Origin: Leptolinea tardivitalis
GTDB lineage: Bacteria > Chloroflexota > Anaerolineae > Anaerolineales > Anaerolineaceae
Assembly: GCF_001050275.1 (NCBI RefSeq)
Contig: NZ_BBYA01000009.1
Location: 372,001 to 436,000 of the forward strand
Direction of reading: 5' to 3'
DNA: 64,000 bases
Below are positions 1-7,225 of the stretch, piece by piece. The first letter of the stretch is position 1. Every line of letters begins with the position of its first letter. The notes beneath the pieces were generated by a model. The model ran no database searches, was not told the DNA's origin, and saw only the letters and a program-made list of their open reading frames with translations. The translations under genes and the position numbers were made by a program.

Positions 1-210
1 ATTTGCCATTGAAGTATCCAGGCAGGATGTTGGTAGAGTGGACGGGTCTAACGTTGGAAGCGGAGTATCAGTGGGTGTTGGCAGGGGAATAGGGGTGAGT
101 GTGGCTTTAGATTCTGCGAAGGACGGCGCGACAGATGGAATCAGACCTTGCGTTGGAGAGCAGGCAGTCAATAGAACGAGAAAAATCAAAACCGGCTGAA
201 TTCTCTTCAT
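1..210 (-). CDS. Lipoprotein, Thr/Pro-rich N-terminus (partial)
   Basis: Reading leftward from ATG at 210, 70 codons remain open to the window edge, so the C-terminus is missing. The N-terminus is a lipoprotein signal peptide: MKR, a hydrophobic stretch (VLIFLVLL) and the lipobox LTAC with the acylated Cys at residue 17. It is followed by a Thr/Pro-rich linker (TPIPLPTPTDTPLPT), a layout shared by several other lipoproteins in this window. The exported domain lies outside the window, so no function can be given. Its start faces the LysM gene, so the gap at 211-325 should hold divergent promoters. Confidence 0.8.
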   Translation of the reverse strand, partial: MKRIQPVLIFLVLLTACSPTQGLIPSVAPSFAESKATLTPIPLPTPTDTPLPTLDPSTLPTSCLDTSMAN

Positions 211-262
211 GAGATGATTATATCCTGCACAGGATTTCCATATTGAACCATTTATGACTGGA

Positions 263-291
263 TTGGTGCGAATCATATAAATCTGTATAAT
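263..291 (+). promoter_or_regulatory. Sigma-70-type promoter of the LysM gene
   Basis: TTGGTG at 263-268 and a perfect TATAAT at 286-291 are 17 nt apart. Transcription would start near 298, which leaves a leader of about 28 nt carrying GGAAAGG just before ATG 326. The ATG at 290 lies inside the -10 box and cannot be the start. Confidence 0.7.
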
Positions 292-325
292 GGTCATACA
301 AATCCGTTTTGTGGAAAGGTCCATT

Positions 326-835
326 ATGTCACCCGAACAAAAGAAGAGTATTCTTGATCAGGCAATTGATGCGCTGACCGATCGCGATGAAAAAGCTGCC
401 GCAGCTAAAGCAGCCGCTGAGGCACAGGCAAAGGCTGAAGCAGAAGCCCGGGCTAAAGCAGCGGCTGAAGAAAATGCCCGAAACGTGGCAGAAGCCAACC
501 TGAAAGCCCAGAAAGAAGCAGCCGAGAAAGCGGCTGCCGAAGCACAGGCAAAATTGAAGGAGGCCGAACAAAAAGCGGCTGTTGAAGCCAATCAGAAAGC
601 AGTCGAAGCCCGCAACGAACAGATTAAAGCCATGCTGGAAGCCCAGAAGGCAGCTGAAGTTCTCACCACGCATAAAGTGGAAGCCGGTGAAACCTTGAGC
701 GGCATTGCTCTCAAGTATTACAAGAGCTCCACTCGTGAATCTTGGATGAAAATTTACGAAGCCAACAAAGCTATCATCGGTGATAATCCGGGCATGATTA
801 AAGCCGGACAGGAATTGAAAATCCCCAAACCCTGA
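326..835 (+). CDS. LysM-domain protein with Ala-rich coiled-coil N-terminus
   Basis: 169 residues. Residues about 15-115 are a highly charged Ala/Lys/Glu repeat region (AKAAAEAQAKAEAEA type) that should form a long helix or coiled coil. Residues about 116-167 form a LysM domain (HKVEAGETLSGIALKYY ... IKAGQELKIP), which usually binds peptidoglycan or related glycans. There is no signal peptide, so the protein may be cytoplasmic, as with YgaU-like LysM proteins; the family comparison is from memory. The start at 326 has GGAAAGG upstream, and the earlier in-frame ATG (290) sits in the -10 box. The next gene begins 12 nt after the stop and is probably cotranscribed. Confidence 0.8.
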   Translation: MSPEQKKSILDQAIDALTDRDEKAAAAKAAAEAQAKAEAEARAKAAAEENARNVAEANLKAQKEAAEKAAAEAQAKLKEAEQKAAVEANQKAVEARNEQIKAMLEAQKAAEVLTTHKVEAGETLSGIALKYYKSSTRESWMKIYEANKAIIGDNPGMIKAGQELKIPKP

Positions 836-847
836 CAGGAATGTATT

Positions 848-1591
848 ATGGCAAAAGAGACGAAAGTAAACCTGGCATCACTGTTCGGTAATGTCGCCCA
901 GGAATTGGCGAAAAACCAGAGCCAATTGAACAAAGCTGACACCGAAAACAATGACCACGGCGACAACATGGTGGCGGTATTCAACACTATCACCCAGGCG
1001 TTGCAGGAAAAACCAAAAGGAACGCCGACATCTCAACTGGAATATGCCAGTGAACAGGTGAGGCAAAACTGCCAGTCAGGCAGCGGTCAGGTATATGCCG
1101 ACGGATTGGCACGTGCTGCTGAAATGTTGCAGGGACAATCCATCACCAGCGAGAATGCCATGCAGCTGATCACCGCCCTGATGGGATCAGCTGCCGGAGC
1201 CCAATCCACTTCACAGGCATCCGGTGATCCGATGGCCAGTCTGCTGGGCTCATTGCTGGGCGGCGGAACCGCACAGCCGGCACAACCGGCCGCCGGTGCA
1301 AATACCCAGGCAGACGCTCTCTCTTCGTTGCTTGGCGGCCTGCTGGGCGGGCAGTCTGCAGCTCAGCCTTCAGGATCGACGGGCACTGCCGGAGGCATTG
1401 GCCTTGAACAAATCCTGGCTGCCGGACTTGAATTCATGCAATCTCAGCAGCAAGGGCAAGATACCATGTCATCGCTGTTGGATGCTGTCATCGCCGGTTC
1501 ACAGGCGGGCAGCGGTTACCGGGCGCAATCCGGAAAACTGGTGGCCGGAACCCTGATGCAGGGTCTGAGTGCTCTATTGACGAAAAAATAA
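848..1591 (+). CDS. Gly/Ala-rich protein, possibly a degenerate DAK2/DhaL-like domain
   Basis: 247 residues, no signal peptide or membrane segment. Residues 30-45 contain ADTENNDHGDNM, which resembles the DAK2/DhaL metal-site motif (D-x-D-x-G-x-N-M). The C-terminus has GYRAQSGKLVAG where DhaL proteins carry another conserved loop. The middle (about 120-180) is a low-complexity Ser/Leu/Gly region with repeated SLLG and LLGG units. If it is DAK2-like, the first Asp of the metal site seems altered, so catalysis is doubtful. It follows the LysM gene by 12 nt. A structure prediction would decide between a DAK2 fold and an unrelated helical protein. Confidence 0.5.
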   Translation: MAKETKVNLASLFGNVAQELAKNQSQLNKADTENNDHGDNMVAVFNTITQALQEKPKGTPTSQLEYASEQVRQNCQSGSGQVYADGLARAAEMLQGQSITSENAMQLITALMGSAAGAQSTSQASGDPMASLLGSLLGGGTAQPAQPAAGANTQADALSSLLGGLLGGQSAAQPSGSTGTAGGIGLEQILAAGLEFMQSQQQGQDTMSSLLDAVIAGSQAGSGYRAQSGKLVAGTLMQGLSALLTKK

Positions 1592-1605
1592 GCGAATGCA
1601 AGAAT

Positions 1606-1632
1606 AAAGTCCGGGGCAATCCCCCGGACTTT
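1606..1632. terminator. Bidirectional intrinsic terminator
   Basis: AAAGTCCGGGG at 1606-1616 pairs with CCCCGGACTTT at 1622-1632 around a 5-nt loop. The flanking A and T runs allow termination in both directions, which suits the convergent genes ending at 1591 (+) and 1641 (-). Confidence 0.8.
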
Positions 1633-1640
1633 TCATTTAT

Positions 1641-1829
1641 TTAATGCTCGTGTGGATGAAGTTTTTCTGCTCCGGGCAGTTTCCCGGCGAGCTTCTGGGG
1701 ACTGTGGATCAACAGTGGGAAATGCTCCGGGCAGATATGGTAGACGTTGTTCTGATGGATCAACTGAATCAGTGGTACTTCATTCTGCCTGACCTGGCAG
1801 ACCAGGCAAACAGGTTCGGATGGGGTCAT
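1641..1829 (-). CDS. Small Cys/His protein, possible zinc-binding
   Basis: 62 residues, starting at ATG 1829. It contains CLVC near residue 8 and a second Cys/His group further on (HICPEH), with a His-rich end (HPHEH). This is compatible with a small treble-clef or zinc-ribbon-like protein. No family is recognised. Support comes from the Cys/His pattern, the terminator next to its stop, and its fit between two other genes without overlap. Confidence 0.5.
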   Translation of the reverse strand: MTPSEPVCLVCQVRQNEVPLIQLIHQNNVYHICPEHFPLLIHSPQKLAGKLPGAEKLHPHEH

Positions 1830-1944
1830 AGTTTTTAACCTGATATTAAAGATAAGGTATATCTACTATATCACATAAAACCATACTGTAAAGATGAGAG
1901 AGAGAAAGTTTTTCCGAAAGGGCATCACACTGTTATTCCTCCTG

Positions 1945-1950
1945 TATAAT
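1945..1950 (+). promoter_or_regulatory. -10 box of azlC, near-leaderless
   Basis: A perfect TATAAT ends 12 nt before ATG 1963. The expected transcription start would leave only about five leader bases and no room for a Shine-Dalgarno site. No good -35 box is visible. Confidence 0.5.
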
Positions 1951-1962
1951 CAGCCGATAATC

Positions 1963-2652
1963 ATGGAACCCTCTCCCCGCACCCAATTTCTGGCCGGTGT
2001 ACGCGACCTGCTCCCCATTTTGCTCGGAGTATTACCCTTCGGCTTGATCTACGGACTGGCGGCTGTGACGGCCGGGATACCGCCGCTGCAGGCCTTCCTG
2101 ATGTCTTCCGTCGTCTTTTCTGGCAGCGCGCAGATTGCCGCCACCCAGTTGATCGCCAACGGTGCCCTGACCTCGGTAGTCATCTTTTCCATCGTGGTGG
2201 TCAACCTGCGGCATGTGATGTATTCTGCGGCGATCGCTCCCCATTTCAAGAACCTGTCTACCCGCTGGAAAACCTTTCTGGCATACCTGCTGACCGATGA
2301 AGCCTTTGCCATGACCGTCACACGCTTCAACCAGAATCCCGACATGCCGCACAAAGGCTGGTATTTCTTCGGCGCCGGAATGGCACTGTGGGTTACCTGG
2401 CAGGCATCAACGGCTGTGGGGGTTTTCGCCGGGGGACAGATCCCGGCAAGCTGGTCACTGGATTTCACCATTGCACTCACCTTTCTGGCGCTGTCCGTTC
2501 CGTCCATCCGCGATAAGTCCACGGCAACGGCTGCCGTGGTGGGCGGCGTGGCGGCCATATTGCTGCGGGGAATGCCCTTCCAGTTGGGATTGGTCACAGC
2601 GGCGCTGCTGGGGATTGCCGCCGGAGTTGGAGTTGACCGATGGGCACATTGA
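1963..2652 (+). CDS. azlC: AzlC-family amino-acid exporter subunit
   Basis: 229 residues, the usual AzlC length. Family features include LPILLGVLPFGLIYGLAA at the first membrane span, FSGSAQIAATQLI, and the loop NLRHVMYSAA. AzlC is the large membrane subunit of the AzlCD pump, which exports branched-chain amino acids and their analogues. The ATG at 1963 is chosen because TATAAT lies just upstream at 1945-1950, so an upstream start at 1894 would precede the transcript. azlD overlaps its 3' end by 13 nt. Confidence 0.85.
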   Translation: MEPSPRTQFLAGVRDLLPILLGVLPFGLIYGLAAVTAGIPPLQAFLMSSVVFSGSAQIAATQLIANGALTSVVIFSIVVVNLRHVMYSAAIAPHFKNLSTRWKTFLAYLLTDEAFAMTVTRFNQNPDMPHKGWYFFGAGMALWVTWQASTAVGVFAGGQIPASWSLDFTIALTFLALSVPSIRDKSTATAAVVGGVAAILLRGMPFQLGLVTAALLGIAAGVGVDRWAH

Positions 2653-2975
2653 ACCTGTGGCTGATTTTGATCATTGGCGGACTGGCCACCTATCTGATGC
2701 GCCTGTCGTTCATTTTGATTTTCCAGCATGTGCAGATGCCGCTATCGTGGGTACGTGTTCTGCGGCTAGTACCGCCGGCGGTATTTTCGGCGATCGTCTT
2801 CCCGGAATTGCTGGTGAGGGATGGGAGTGTTCAACTTTCACTCTCCAACCTGCGCCTGATCGCCGGTCTGCTGGCGGCGGTGATAGCCCTCAAAACCCGC
2901 AATGTGTTCATCACCATCGCTTCCGGTATGGTGATCCTGTGGTTGCTGCAATGGGTAGTACCAATGATTCATTGA
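2640..2975 (+). CDS. azlD: AzlD-family small subunit of amino-acid exporter
   Basis: 111 residues with about four hydrophobic segments and the family signature GGLATYLMRLSF near residue 15, followed by PPAVFSAIVFPEL. AzlD pairs with AzlC to form the branched-chain amino-acid export complex. Its ATG lies inside the end of azlC (13-nt overlap), which suggests translational coupling and equal synthesis of both subunits. Confidence 0.85.
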   Translation: MGTLNLWLILIIGGLATYLMRLSFILIFQHVQMPLSWVRVLRLVPPAVFSAIVFPELLVRDGSVQLSLSNLRLIAGLLAAVIALKTRNVFITIASGMVILWLLQWVVPMIH

Positions 2976-3178
2976 GAAGAGGTATGGATATCAATGTTTG
3001 TAATTCACAAAAATAAACCATCAGTTGGCATTTTGAATACATGAAAATTTCAATTTTTGAATTTTTGGATAATATGAAGAATTCACCTTAAAGAAAACTT
3101 TTTTATAACTAGCCTTATTGGAAAATGAAATGAATTCGCAAATTAAAGTACATAAATATGTATTTTTGTATGTACTGT

Positions 3179-4039
3179 TTATCCATCAAGTATTGATATC
3201 TCAGAGTATTCAGCGGCAAATAATGAAGAATTTTGAGAAATCATATATATGAAAAATAAAAAAATCAATCCCAATATTGACCAACACCAATATAAATAGC
3301 TGAACTTAATAGATTTATTTGATAATGCTATCTTTTTTGCTGCACTAACTTGGGAAAATAGTCTATTTATTTCAGAGCGATTTTCCTTCATTCTTAAATG
3401 AATAAATTCCGCATCCTCAATAAGGATTAACTTGCCTTTATAGTTCACTTGGTATGAGAATTCAATATCTTGAAAGGCCGATAATTGTTCATTAAAACGG
3501 CAATCGATTATGTAGTCTCTTCTCCACCACATGCAACAGCCCCATAAAGCTTGTACTTCTTTTGGATAAATGGAAACATCTGGAAAATTAAAAAAGCCTG
3601 ATTTCAATTGGTTGGAAGTTCCATCTTTTGTTGATATTGATAATCCAAAGAATTTTCTGTATATATGTAATATGGTTGGAGTTTTTTGGTAATTTACAAC
3701 TCTTCCTCCAATACCAATTATCGAGTTTGAAGTCGAAAAAATATCTATTATTTTCTTTACATGATCTTTTTGCAGTATGGTGTCATCATCAAGAAATCCA
3801 ATAATTTCTGCAGTGCTGTTACTCAATCCAAGATTTCTTTGATAGGAAATATTCTCCCTTAATGCCCCAATAAAACGAATTCGCGGATGATATATATTGA
3901 TATTTGACAGAAACGGATGATTAATTGGGAGAACGACAATGATAGATACTTCTTCAGGTAAGATATTTAATAATCTATTTAAACATGCTTTAATTGTATC
4001 TGATGAACGATTTGAACAAATTATGATATCAATTTTCAT
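3179..4039 (-). CDS. Family 2 glycosyltransferase (AT-rich island)
   Basis: 286 residues. The N-terminal GT-A fold begins MKIDIIICSNRSSDTIKACL and carries the nucleotide-sugar and metal motif as GFLDDDTIL (DDD near residue 91). The acceptor-side region has LWGCCMWWRRD and FQDIEFSYQ, the ED-type loop of family 2 enzymes. A hydrophobic segment near residues 248-267 may anchor it in the membrane. It is the last gene of a four-gene AT-rich operon and starts 2 nt after the nucleotidyltransferase stop. Donor and acceptor are unknown. Its base composition differs sharply from the flanking azl and rib genes. Confidence 0.8.
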   Translation of the reverse strand: MKIDIIICSNRSSDTIKACLNRLLNILPEEVSIIVVLPINHPFLSNINIYHPRIRFIGALRENISYQRNLGLSNSTAEIIGFLDDDTILQKDHVKKIIDIFSTSNSIIGIGGRVVNYQKTPTILHIYRKFFGLSISTKDGTSNQLKSGFFNFPDVSIYPKEVQALWGCCMWWRRDYIIDCRFNEQLSAFQDIEFSYQVNYKGKLILIEDAEFIHLRMKENRSEINRLFSQVSAAKKIALSNKSIKFSYLYWCWSILGLIFLFFIYMISQNSSLFAAEYSEISILDG

Positions 4040-4041
4040 TA

Positions 4042-4995
4042 TTATCTCAATGATGGAATTTTCTCAAGTTGAATAACAGGATCATCAATAATAATTACCT
4101 TCTTTTTACAAAGAGAGGATGAGCAATAGAAACCATATCCTTTTATTCCTTCACCCTTATGTATTTCACCTCTGGCTGCGGTTCCTAAAATAATAAAATG
4201 ATATTTTGCACCTTCGATAATTGTTGGAGCAAAAAAGGAAAAATCATCGTTTATTACAATGTCTTCAAAAGAAACAACAATTGTTTCATTTTCAAATTCT
4301 ATAGAGTCCAAAAAATTGAACATTTCTTTGCTAGGTGGAAAGAATAAATCAACCTCAATATTTTTTCTTAATATTGCTTTCAATGGCCAAGTATTTCTAT
4401 ATTTAATATTAAGAAATTTATCTGTGATTAAACTAGCAATTCTTTTTGTATTCTCCAAAGATGTATCGATAACGAGATCAATATCTGTCATAGGTGAATA
4501 AATTCTAGGATCGATGAGAAGAGATCCTGTTATTCCAATTTTTTCAGTATTAAGTCTTAACTCATCATGGATTATTCTCATTGTCTGAGAAAAAGATTCA
4601 TTAGTAAGTAATTTTTTAAAACCATCATAAGGATCGAAAATATTATGAACATATTTCCAATTAATCTTGCATAGATGTCGTCTTAAAAAATGATTTTCTT
4701 CAGGTAATTTAAGTATTTTTAAGCAATAGTCGCGTGAGAGTATTGTTGGGCAAATGATCTTTTGATTATTTGAATATATATACCGTAAATCCCACCATGT
4801 TTTATCTAATAAATTAATCCTTCTTGGAAAAGGGTAAAAATCATCTTCGGATAATAATTCTAAATAAAGCGGTTTTCCCCAGAAAAACATTTTATTATCT
4901 AACATCTTTGGATAAGGAGAAAAGAAAAGACAGTATCGTTTTTGAAAATGACATAATATGTAAGAAAAAGGATTAATTTCAAATTGCTTAACCAA
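4042..4995 (-). CDS. Pol-beta-type nucleotidyltransferase domain protein
   Basis: 317 residues. Around residue 165 lies GITGSLLIDP ... SPMTDIDLVID, matching the nucleotidyltransferase signature G-S ... D-x-D; a third acidic position is in IEVDLFF. The first 130 residues have no recognisable domain. The C-terminus (GEGIKGYGFYCSSSLCKKK) has two Cys and may be a separate small domain. Such enzymes add a nucleotide to a protein, RNA or small molecule; the target here cannot be read. Its start overlaps the end of the radical SAM gene by 8 nt and the glycosyltransferase follows at once, so the three are probably made together. Confidence 0.7.
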   Translation of the reverse strand: MVKQFEINPFSYILCHFQKRYCLFFSPYPKMLDNKMFFWGKPLYLELLSEDDFYPFPRRINLLDKTWWDLRYIYSNNQKIICPTILSRDYCLKILKLPEENHFLRRHLCKINWKYVHNIFDPYDGFKKLLTNESFSQTMRIIHDELRLNTEKIGITGSLLIDPRIYSPMTDIDLVIDTSLENTKRIASLITDKFLNIKYRNTWPLKAILRKNIEVDLFFPPSKEMFNFLDSIEFENETIVVSFEDIVINDDFSFFAPTIIEGAKYHFIILGTAARGEIHKGEGIKGYGFYCSSSLCKKKVIIIDDPVIQLEKIPSLR

Positions 4996-5896
4996 TGAAT
5001 ACCTTCCTATGTTCAGTAATTCTCTGAGAAATAAATCTCTTTATTTGAACAACATCGTGGATTTTCGGGCCTTTTTTTTCAGCCCATATAAAACCATCTG
5101 GTTCAATTCTGAAATAACCTCGAAGATATTCATTTAAATTAACATTTCTCATTTGTCCAGGTATATGAATTGTGACATTTCCGTTTTCTGATAATTTTTT
5201 TGCCAGATCCCTTATATAAATTTGATTCAATACTTGATTATCTAATTCTCTTCCTCTTCCTATTTGGGTGATTGAGCTGAGGCGAATTTTCTTTACACCC
5301 ATTTGAACTATCTTTTGTAGGAATGTACTAGCTTTTTCTACATCATTATTCAGTAATAAATTACACCCAACATTAATTCCTGTATCGATATATTTATTAA
5401 TATTCTCTTCAATTAATTCCATGGAATCCTTGCTAAGAGTATTACTCTTATGACTTTTATCATCAAATCCATGGAGTGAGATATCAATCCAATCTACCAG
5501 ATTTGAACAATCTATGAATTTACTTCCATTTGTTGCCAAGACAATAATTCGTTCTCTCTTTTTTAATTTTTCGAGTAGCCATTTGATTTTCCAAAAATAA
5601 GTTGGTTCTCCCCCAGAAATGACAATTCTAGGAATTGTTATTTTTTCACAAAAATTAATTAACGATCCTAGATTGTCTTCGTTTATCCAGCTCCCATTTG
5701 TATTTGATTCTGCAAGGCAATATGGGCATGAATAATTACACCAATTTCCGATGCGTAAACAGATAGATAGGATATCGTATTCAGGAATACATAGATTTTT
5801 TTCATCTTTCGTATAATAGAAAGTATCCTTTTCAAAAGAGTAATAAATAGGTTCGTCATTCTCAGATGGAAAAAGACTCATCGACAGCATATTCAA
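4988..5896 (-). CDS. Radical SAM enzyme (AT-rich island)
   Basis: 302 residues. CNYSCPYC (CxxxCxxC, about residues 53-60) is the iron-sulfur site of radical SAM proteins, and SGGEPTYFW about 45 residues later is the SAM-binding GGEP motif. The rest fits a partial TIM barrel, with strands seen at IVLATNGS, WIDISLHG and GCNLLLN. No C-terminal Cys cluster of the SPASM type is present, so no extra clusters are expected. The product and substrate are unknown. It overlaps the membrane-protein gene by 35 nt and the nucleotidyltransferase gene by 8 nt. Confidence 0.85.
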   Translation of the reverse strand: MNMLSMSLFPSENDEPIYYSFEKDTFYYTKDEKNLCIPEYDILSICLRIGNWCNYSCPYCLAESNTNGSWINEDNLGSLINFCEKITIPRIVISGGEPTYFWKIKWLLEKLKKRERIIVLATNGSKFIDCSNLVDWIDISLHGFDDKSHKSNTLSKDSMELIEENINKYIDTGINVGCNLLLNNDVEKASTFLQKIVQMGVKKIRLSSITQIGRGRELDNQVLNQIYIRDLAKKLSENGNVTIHIPGQMRNVNLNEYLRGYFRIEPDGFIWAEKKGPKIHDVVQIKRFISQRITEHRKVFIG

Positions 5897-6545
5897 AAGA
5901 GCTCCTAAGCAGTTCCTGATTCTCGATTTTATATGTTTCGATTAATAGCAATCTATTCTGTCTTGTTGTAATCCAAATTAAAATAAGTATTAATAAATAG
6001 GAAAAATAAAAATATAGTGGGGTTGTATTAGAGCCAAACCTAAGGATTTTATATATTCCTAATCTCCAATCACCTGAAACAAAGCCAATAATCATATGAA
6101 TAAAAAAAGATATAAGCATTGCAGTGATTAGGTTGTACTCTATGTTAAGATGAGTCCAGATTTCATTTCGGAATTCCCTTGATTCTTTTTGTATATCTTC
6201 TGTTTTTTTTAATTTTTCCATTCTGGTTCGGAACAAATTTATTTGGCTTTGCAATTCATTGGTTATTATCCGGCTTTTTTCGAAAACATTGTTTTTATCA
6301 ATTGCATAACTAAAAATACCCAATTTGGGTGAGATTCTGAAGAAGAACATTGGGAAAATATTTATTAAATACCCAAAGGGTAATATCCCACCTATGATCA
6401 ATGTAGTAATTGTGTCGGAATAAACTGGATTTGTTAAAAAATGCCTTATTCTTTCATAGATTGGTGCACTTAATGATATTGAAAACAGAAGTAAAAACGA
6501 CCATGAAAGAGAATATTTTGTTAATGTATCTGTTATTGAATTCAT
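5862..6545 (-). CDS. Membrane protein of unknown function, first gene of the AT-rich operon
   Basis: 227 residues with about four predicted membrane segments: LSWSFLLLFSISLSA, TLIIGGILPFGYLINIFPMFFF, LITAMLISFFIHMIIGF and FYFSYLLILILIWI. Between the second and third lies a charged helical stretch (ITNELQSQINLFRTRMEKLKK) that may be a cytoplasmic coiled coil. No family is recognised. AGGAGGG stands just before ATG 6545, a strong ribosome site. Its 3' end overlaps the radical SAM gene by 35 nt, so it belongs to the same unit and may anchor or export its product. Confidence 0.65.
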   Translation of the reverse strand: MNSITDTLTKYSLSWSFLLLFSISLSAPIYERIRHFLTNPVYSDTITTLIIGGILPFGYLINIFPMFFFRISPKLGIFSYAIDKNNVFEKSRIITNELQSQINLFRTRMEKLKKTEDIQKESREFRNEIWTHLNIEYNLITAMLISFFIHMIIGFVSGDWRLGIYKILRFGSNTTPLYFYFSYLLILILIWITTRQNRLLLIETYKIENQELLRSSFEYAVDESFSI

Positions 6546-6641
6546 TTTCCCTCCTAATACTGAAATTATATAATAATTTCTACTTCTAAAATCTATTACT
6601 ATATTTATGTAAAGGCATAGAAATCATTTTCTTAATAATTC

Positions 6642-6746
6642 CTAAATGGTAATACATGAAATTCCGAATGGTCGCAATCCATCTTCAAATGTGATGACTA
6701 CTTTACCTTTTTTAATGACAAAAAAGGCAGCACAATAAGTGCCCAT
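6642..6746 (-). CDS. Short ORF upstream of the radical SAM operon, possible peptide gene
   Basis: A 34-codon frame runs from ATG 6746 to TAG 6642. It is preceded by AAAAAGGATCCT, giving an AAGGA ribosome site about 5 nt from ATG. The peptide begins MGTYCAAFFVIKKGK and ends FGISCITI, with two Cys at residues 5 and 31. It lies about 95 nt ahead of the first operon gene, on the same strand and with the same AT-rich composition. Radical SAM operons sometimes encode a small peptide substrate in this position, but the peptide has no recognised leader motif. It may equally be a fragment of a decayed gene. Confidence 0.35.
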   Translation of the reverse strand: MGTYCAAFFVIKKGKVVITFEDGLRPFGISCITI

Positions 6747-6888
6747 AGGATCCTTTTTAAATTACTTCTTTATGAAAAATTCACATTTACATTAAGCGAT
6801 TGATATGTTTACTATTTAATGAACATAAAATCTCGGATAATCCCCAAATGCATATGGTGTTAAAAATGATAGTTAAAAAGTCAAATAT

Positions 6889-6949
6889 AGGGATTTGAAA
6901 TCCCTGTATTTAATCCAAAAACAGGGAATAACACTCCCTGTTTTTGGAT
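6889..6949. repeat. Two adjacent palindromes sharing a CAGGGA/TCCCTG core
   Basis: AGGGATTT (6889-6896) and AAATCCCT (6898-6905) form an 8-bp palindrome around one base. A perfect 15-bp inverted repeat follows: ATCCAAAAACAGGGA at 6913-6927 with TCCCTGTTTTTGGAT at 6935-6949, separated by 7 nt. It stands between divergent genes, where no terminator is needed, so it may be an insertion remnant, an island junction or a regulatory site. Confidence 0.7.
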
Positions 6950-6973
6950 ATTGACGAAAATCCGATGCTGGAA

Positions 6974-7003
6974 TTGTCTTCGCATTTTCAATTGTGCTAT
7001 AAT
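6974..7003 (+). promoter_or_regulatory. Promoter of the rib operon
   Basis: TTGTCT at 6974-6979 and a perfect TATAAT at 6998-7003 are separated by 18 nt. The expected start near 7010 lies only a few bases before the riboswitch P1 stem. Confidence 0.7.
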
Positions 7004-7016
7004 TCACAAAATTCAA

Positions 7017-7150
7017 TTTCCTTCGGGGCAGGGTGCGAGGTAACAACCTCAATTCCCGATCGGTGGTGATAACCCACGAGCGCAGAACACCGCGCGCATG
7101 ACCTGGTGAAATTCCAGGGTCGACGGTACAGTCCGGATGCAAGAAGGAAA
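7017..7150 (+). promoter_or_regulatory. FMN riboswitch (RFN element)
   Basis: Conserved RFN segments occur in order: TTCGGGGCAGGGT, AATTCCCGATCGGTGGTGATAACCCACGAGCG, TGACCTGGTGAAATTCCAGGGTCGACGGTACAGTCCGGATGCAAGAAGG (each is a contiguous part of 7021-7148). The P1 stem is TTTCCTTC (7017-7024) with GAAGGAAA (7143-7150). An extra hairpin arm lies at about 7035-7050 (GCGAGGTAACAACCTC). In known systems FMN binding turns off riboflavin synthesis or uptake genes. Here a terminator follows 40 nt downstream and the controlled operon is an ABC transporter, so riboflavin uptake is the expected target. Confidence 0.95.
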
Positions 7151-7189
7151 CACTGGCAACACAAGTCAGCATTCCGCCAGTCACCCTAC

Positions 7190-7220
7190 CCCGAAAACCA
7201 TCTCGTTTTTCGGGTTTTTT
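7190..7220 (+). terminator. Riboswitch expression-platform terminator
   Basis: CCCGAAAAC at 7190-7198 pairs with GTTTTTCGGG at 7205-7214 (one T bulged) and is followed by six T at 7215-7220. It sits between the FMN aptamer and the ribX start (7226), so FMN probably acts by premature termination of transcription. Confidence 0.85.
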
Positions 7221-7225
7221 GTTTT

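Larger units (their letters stand above)
6747..7016. other. Divergent intergenic region between AT-rich island and rib operon
   Basis: No gene is supported here. The stretch marks the edge where AT-rich island DNA gives way to chromosomal composition. It holds two nested palindromes (6889-6949) and the rib promoter (6974-7003). A long minus-strand frame across 6873-7184 is antisense to the riboswitch and is not considered real. Confidence 0.6.

Noticed and set aside
2032-2729. Long minus-strand frames across azlC
   Set aside because: Shadows of a well-supported membrane transporter gene.
6873-7184. 103-codon minus-strand frame across the riboswitch
   Set aside because: It is antisense to the RFN element and has no ribosome site; the riboswitch explains the sequence.
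7106-7225. N-terminal extension of ribX from ATG 7106
   Set aside because: This ATG lies inside the riboswitch P1-P6 region and upstream of the terminator.
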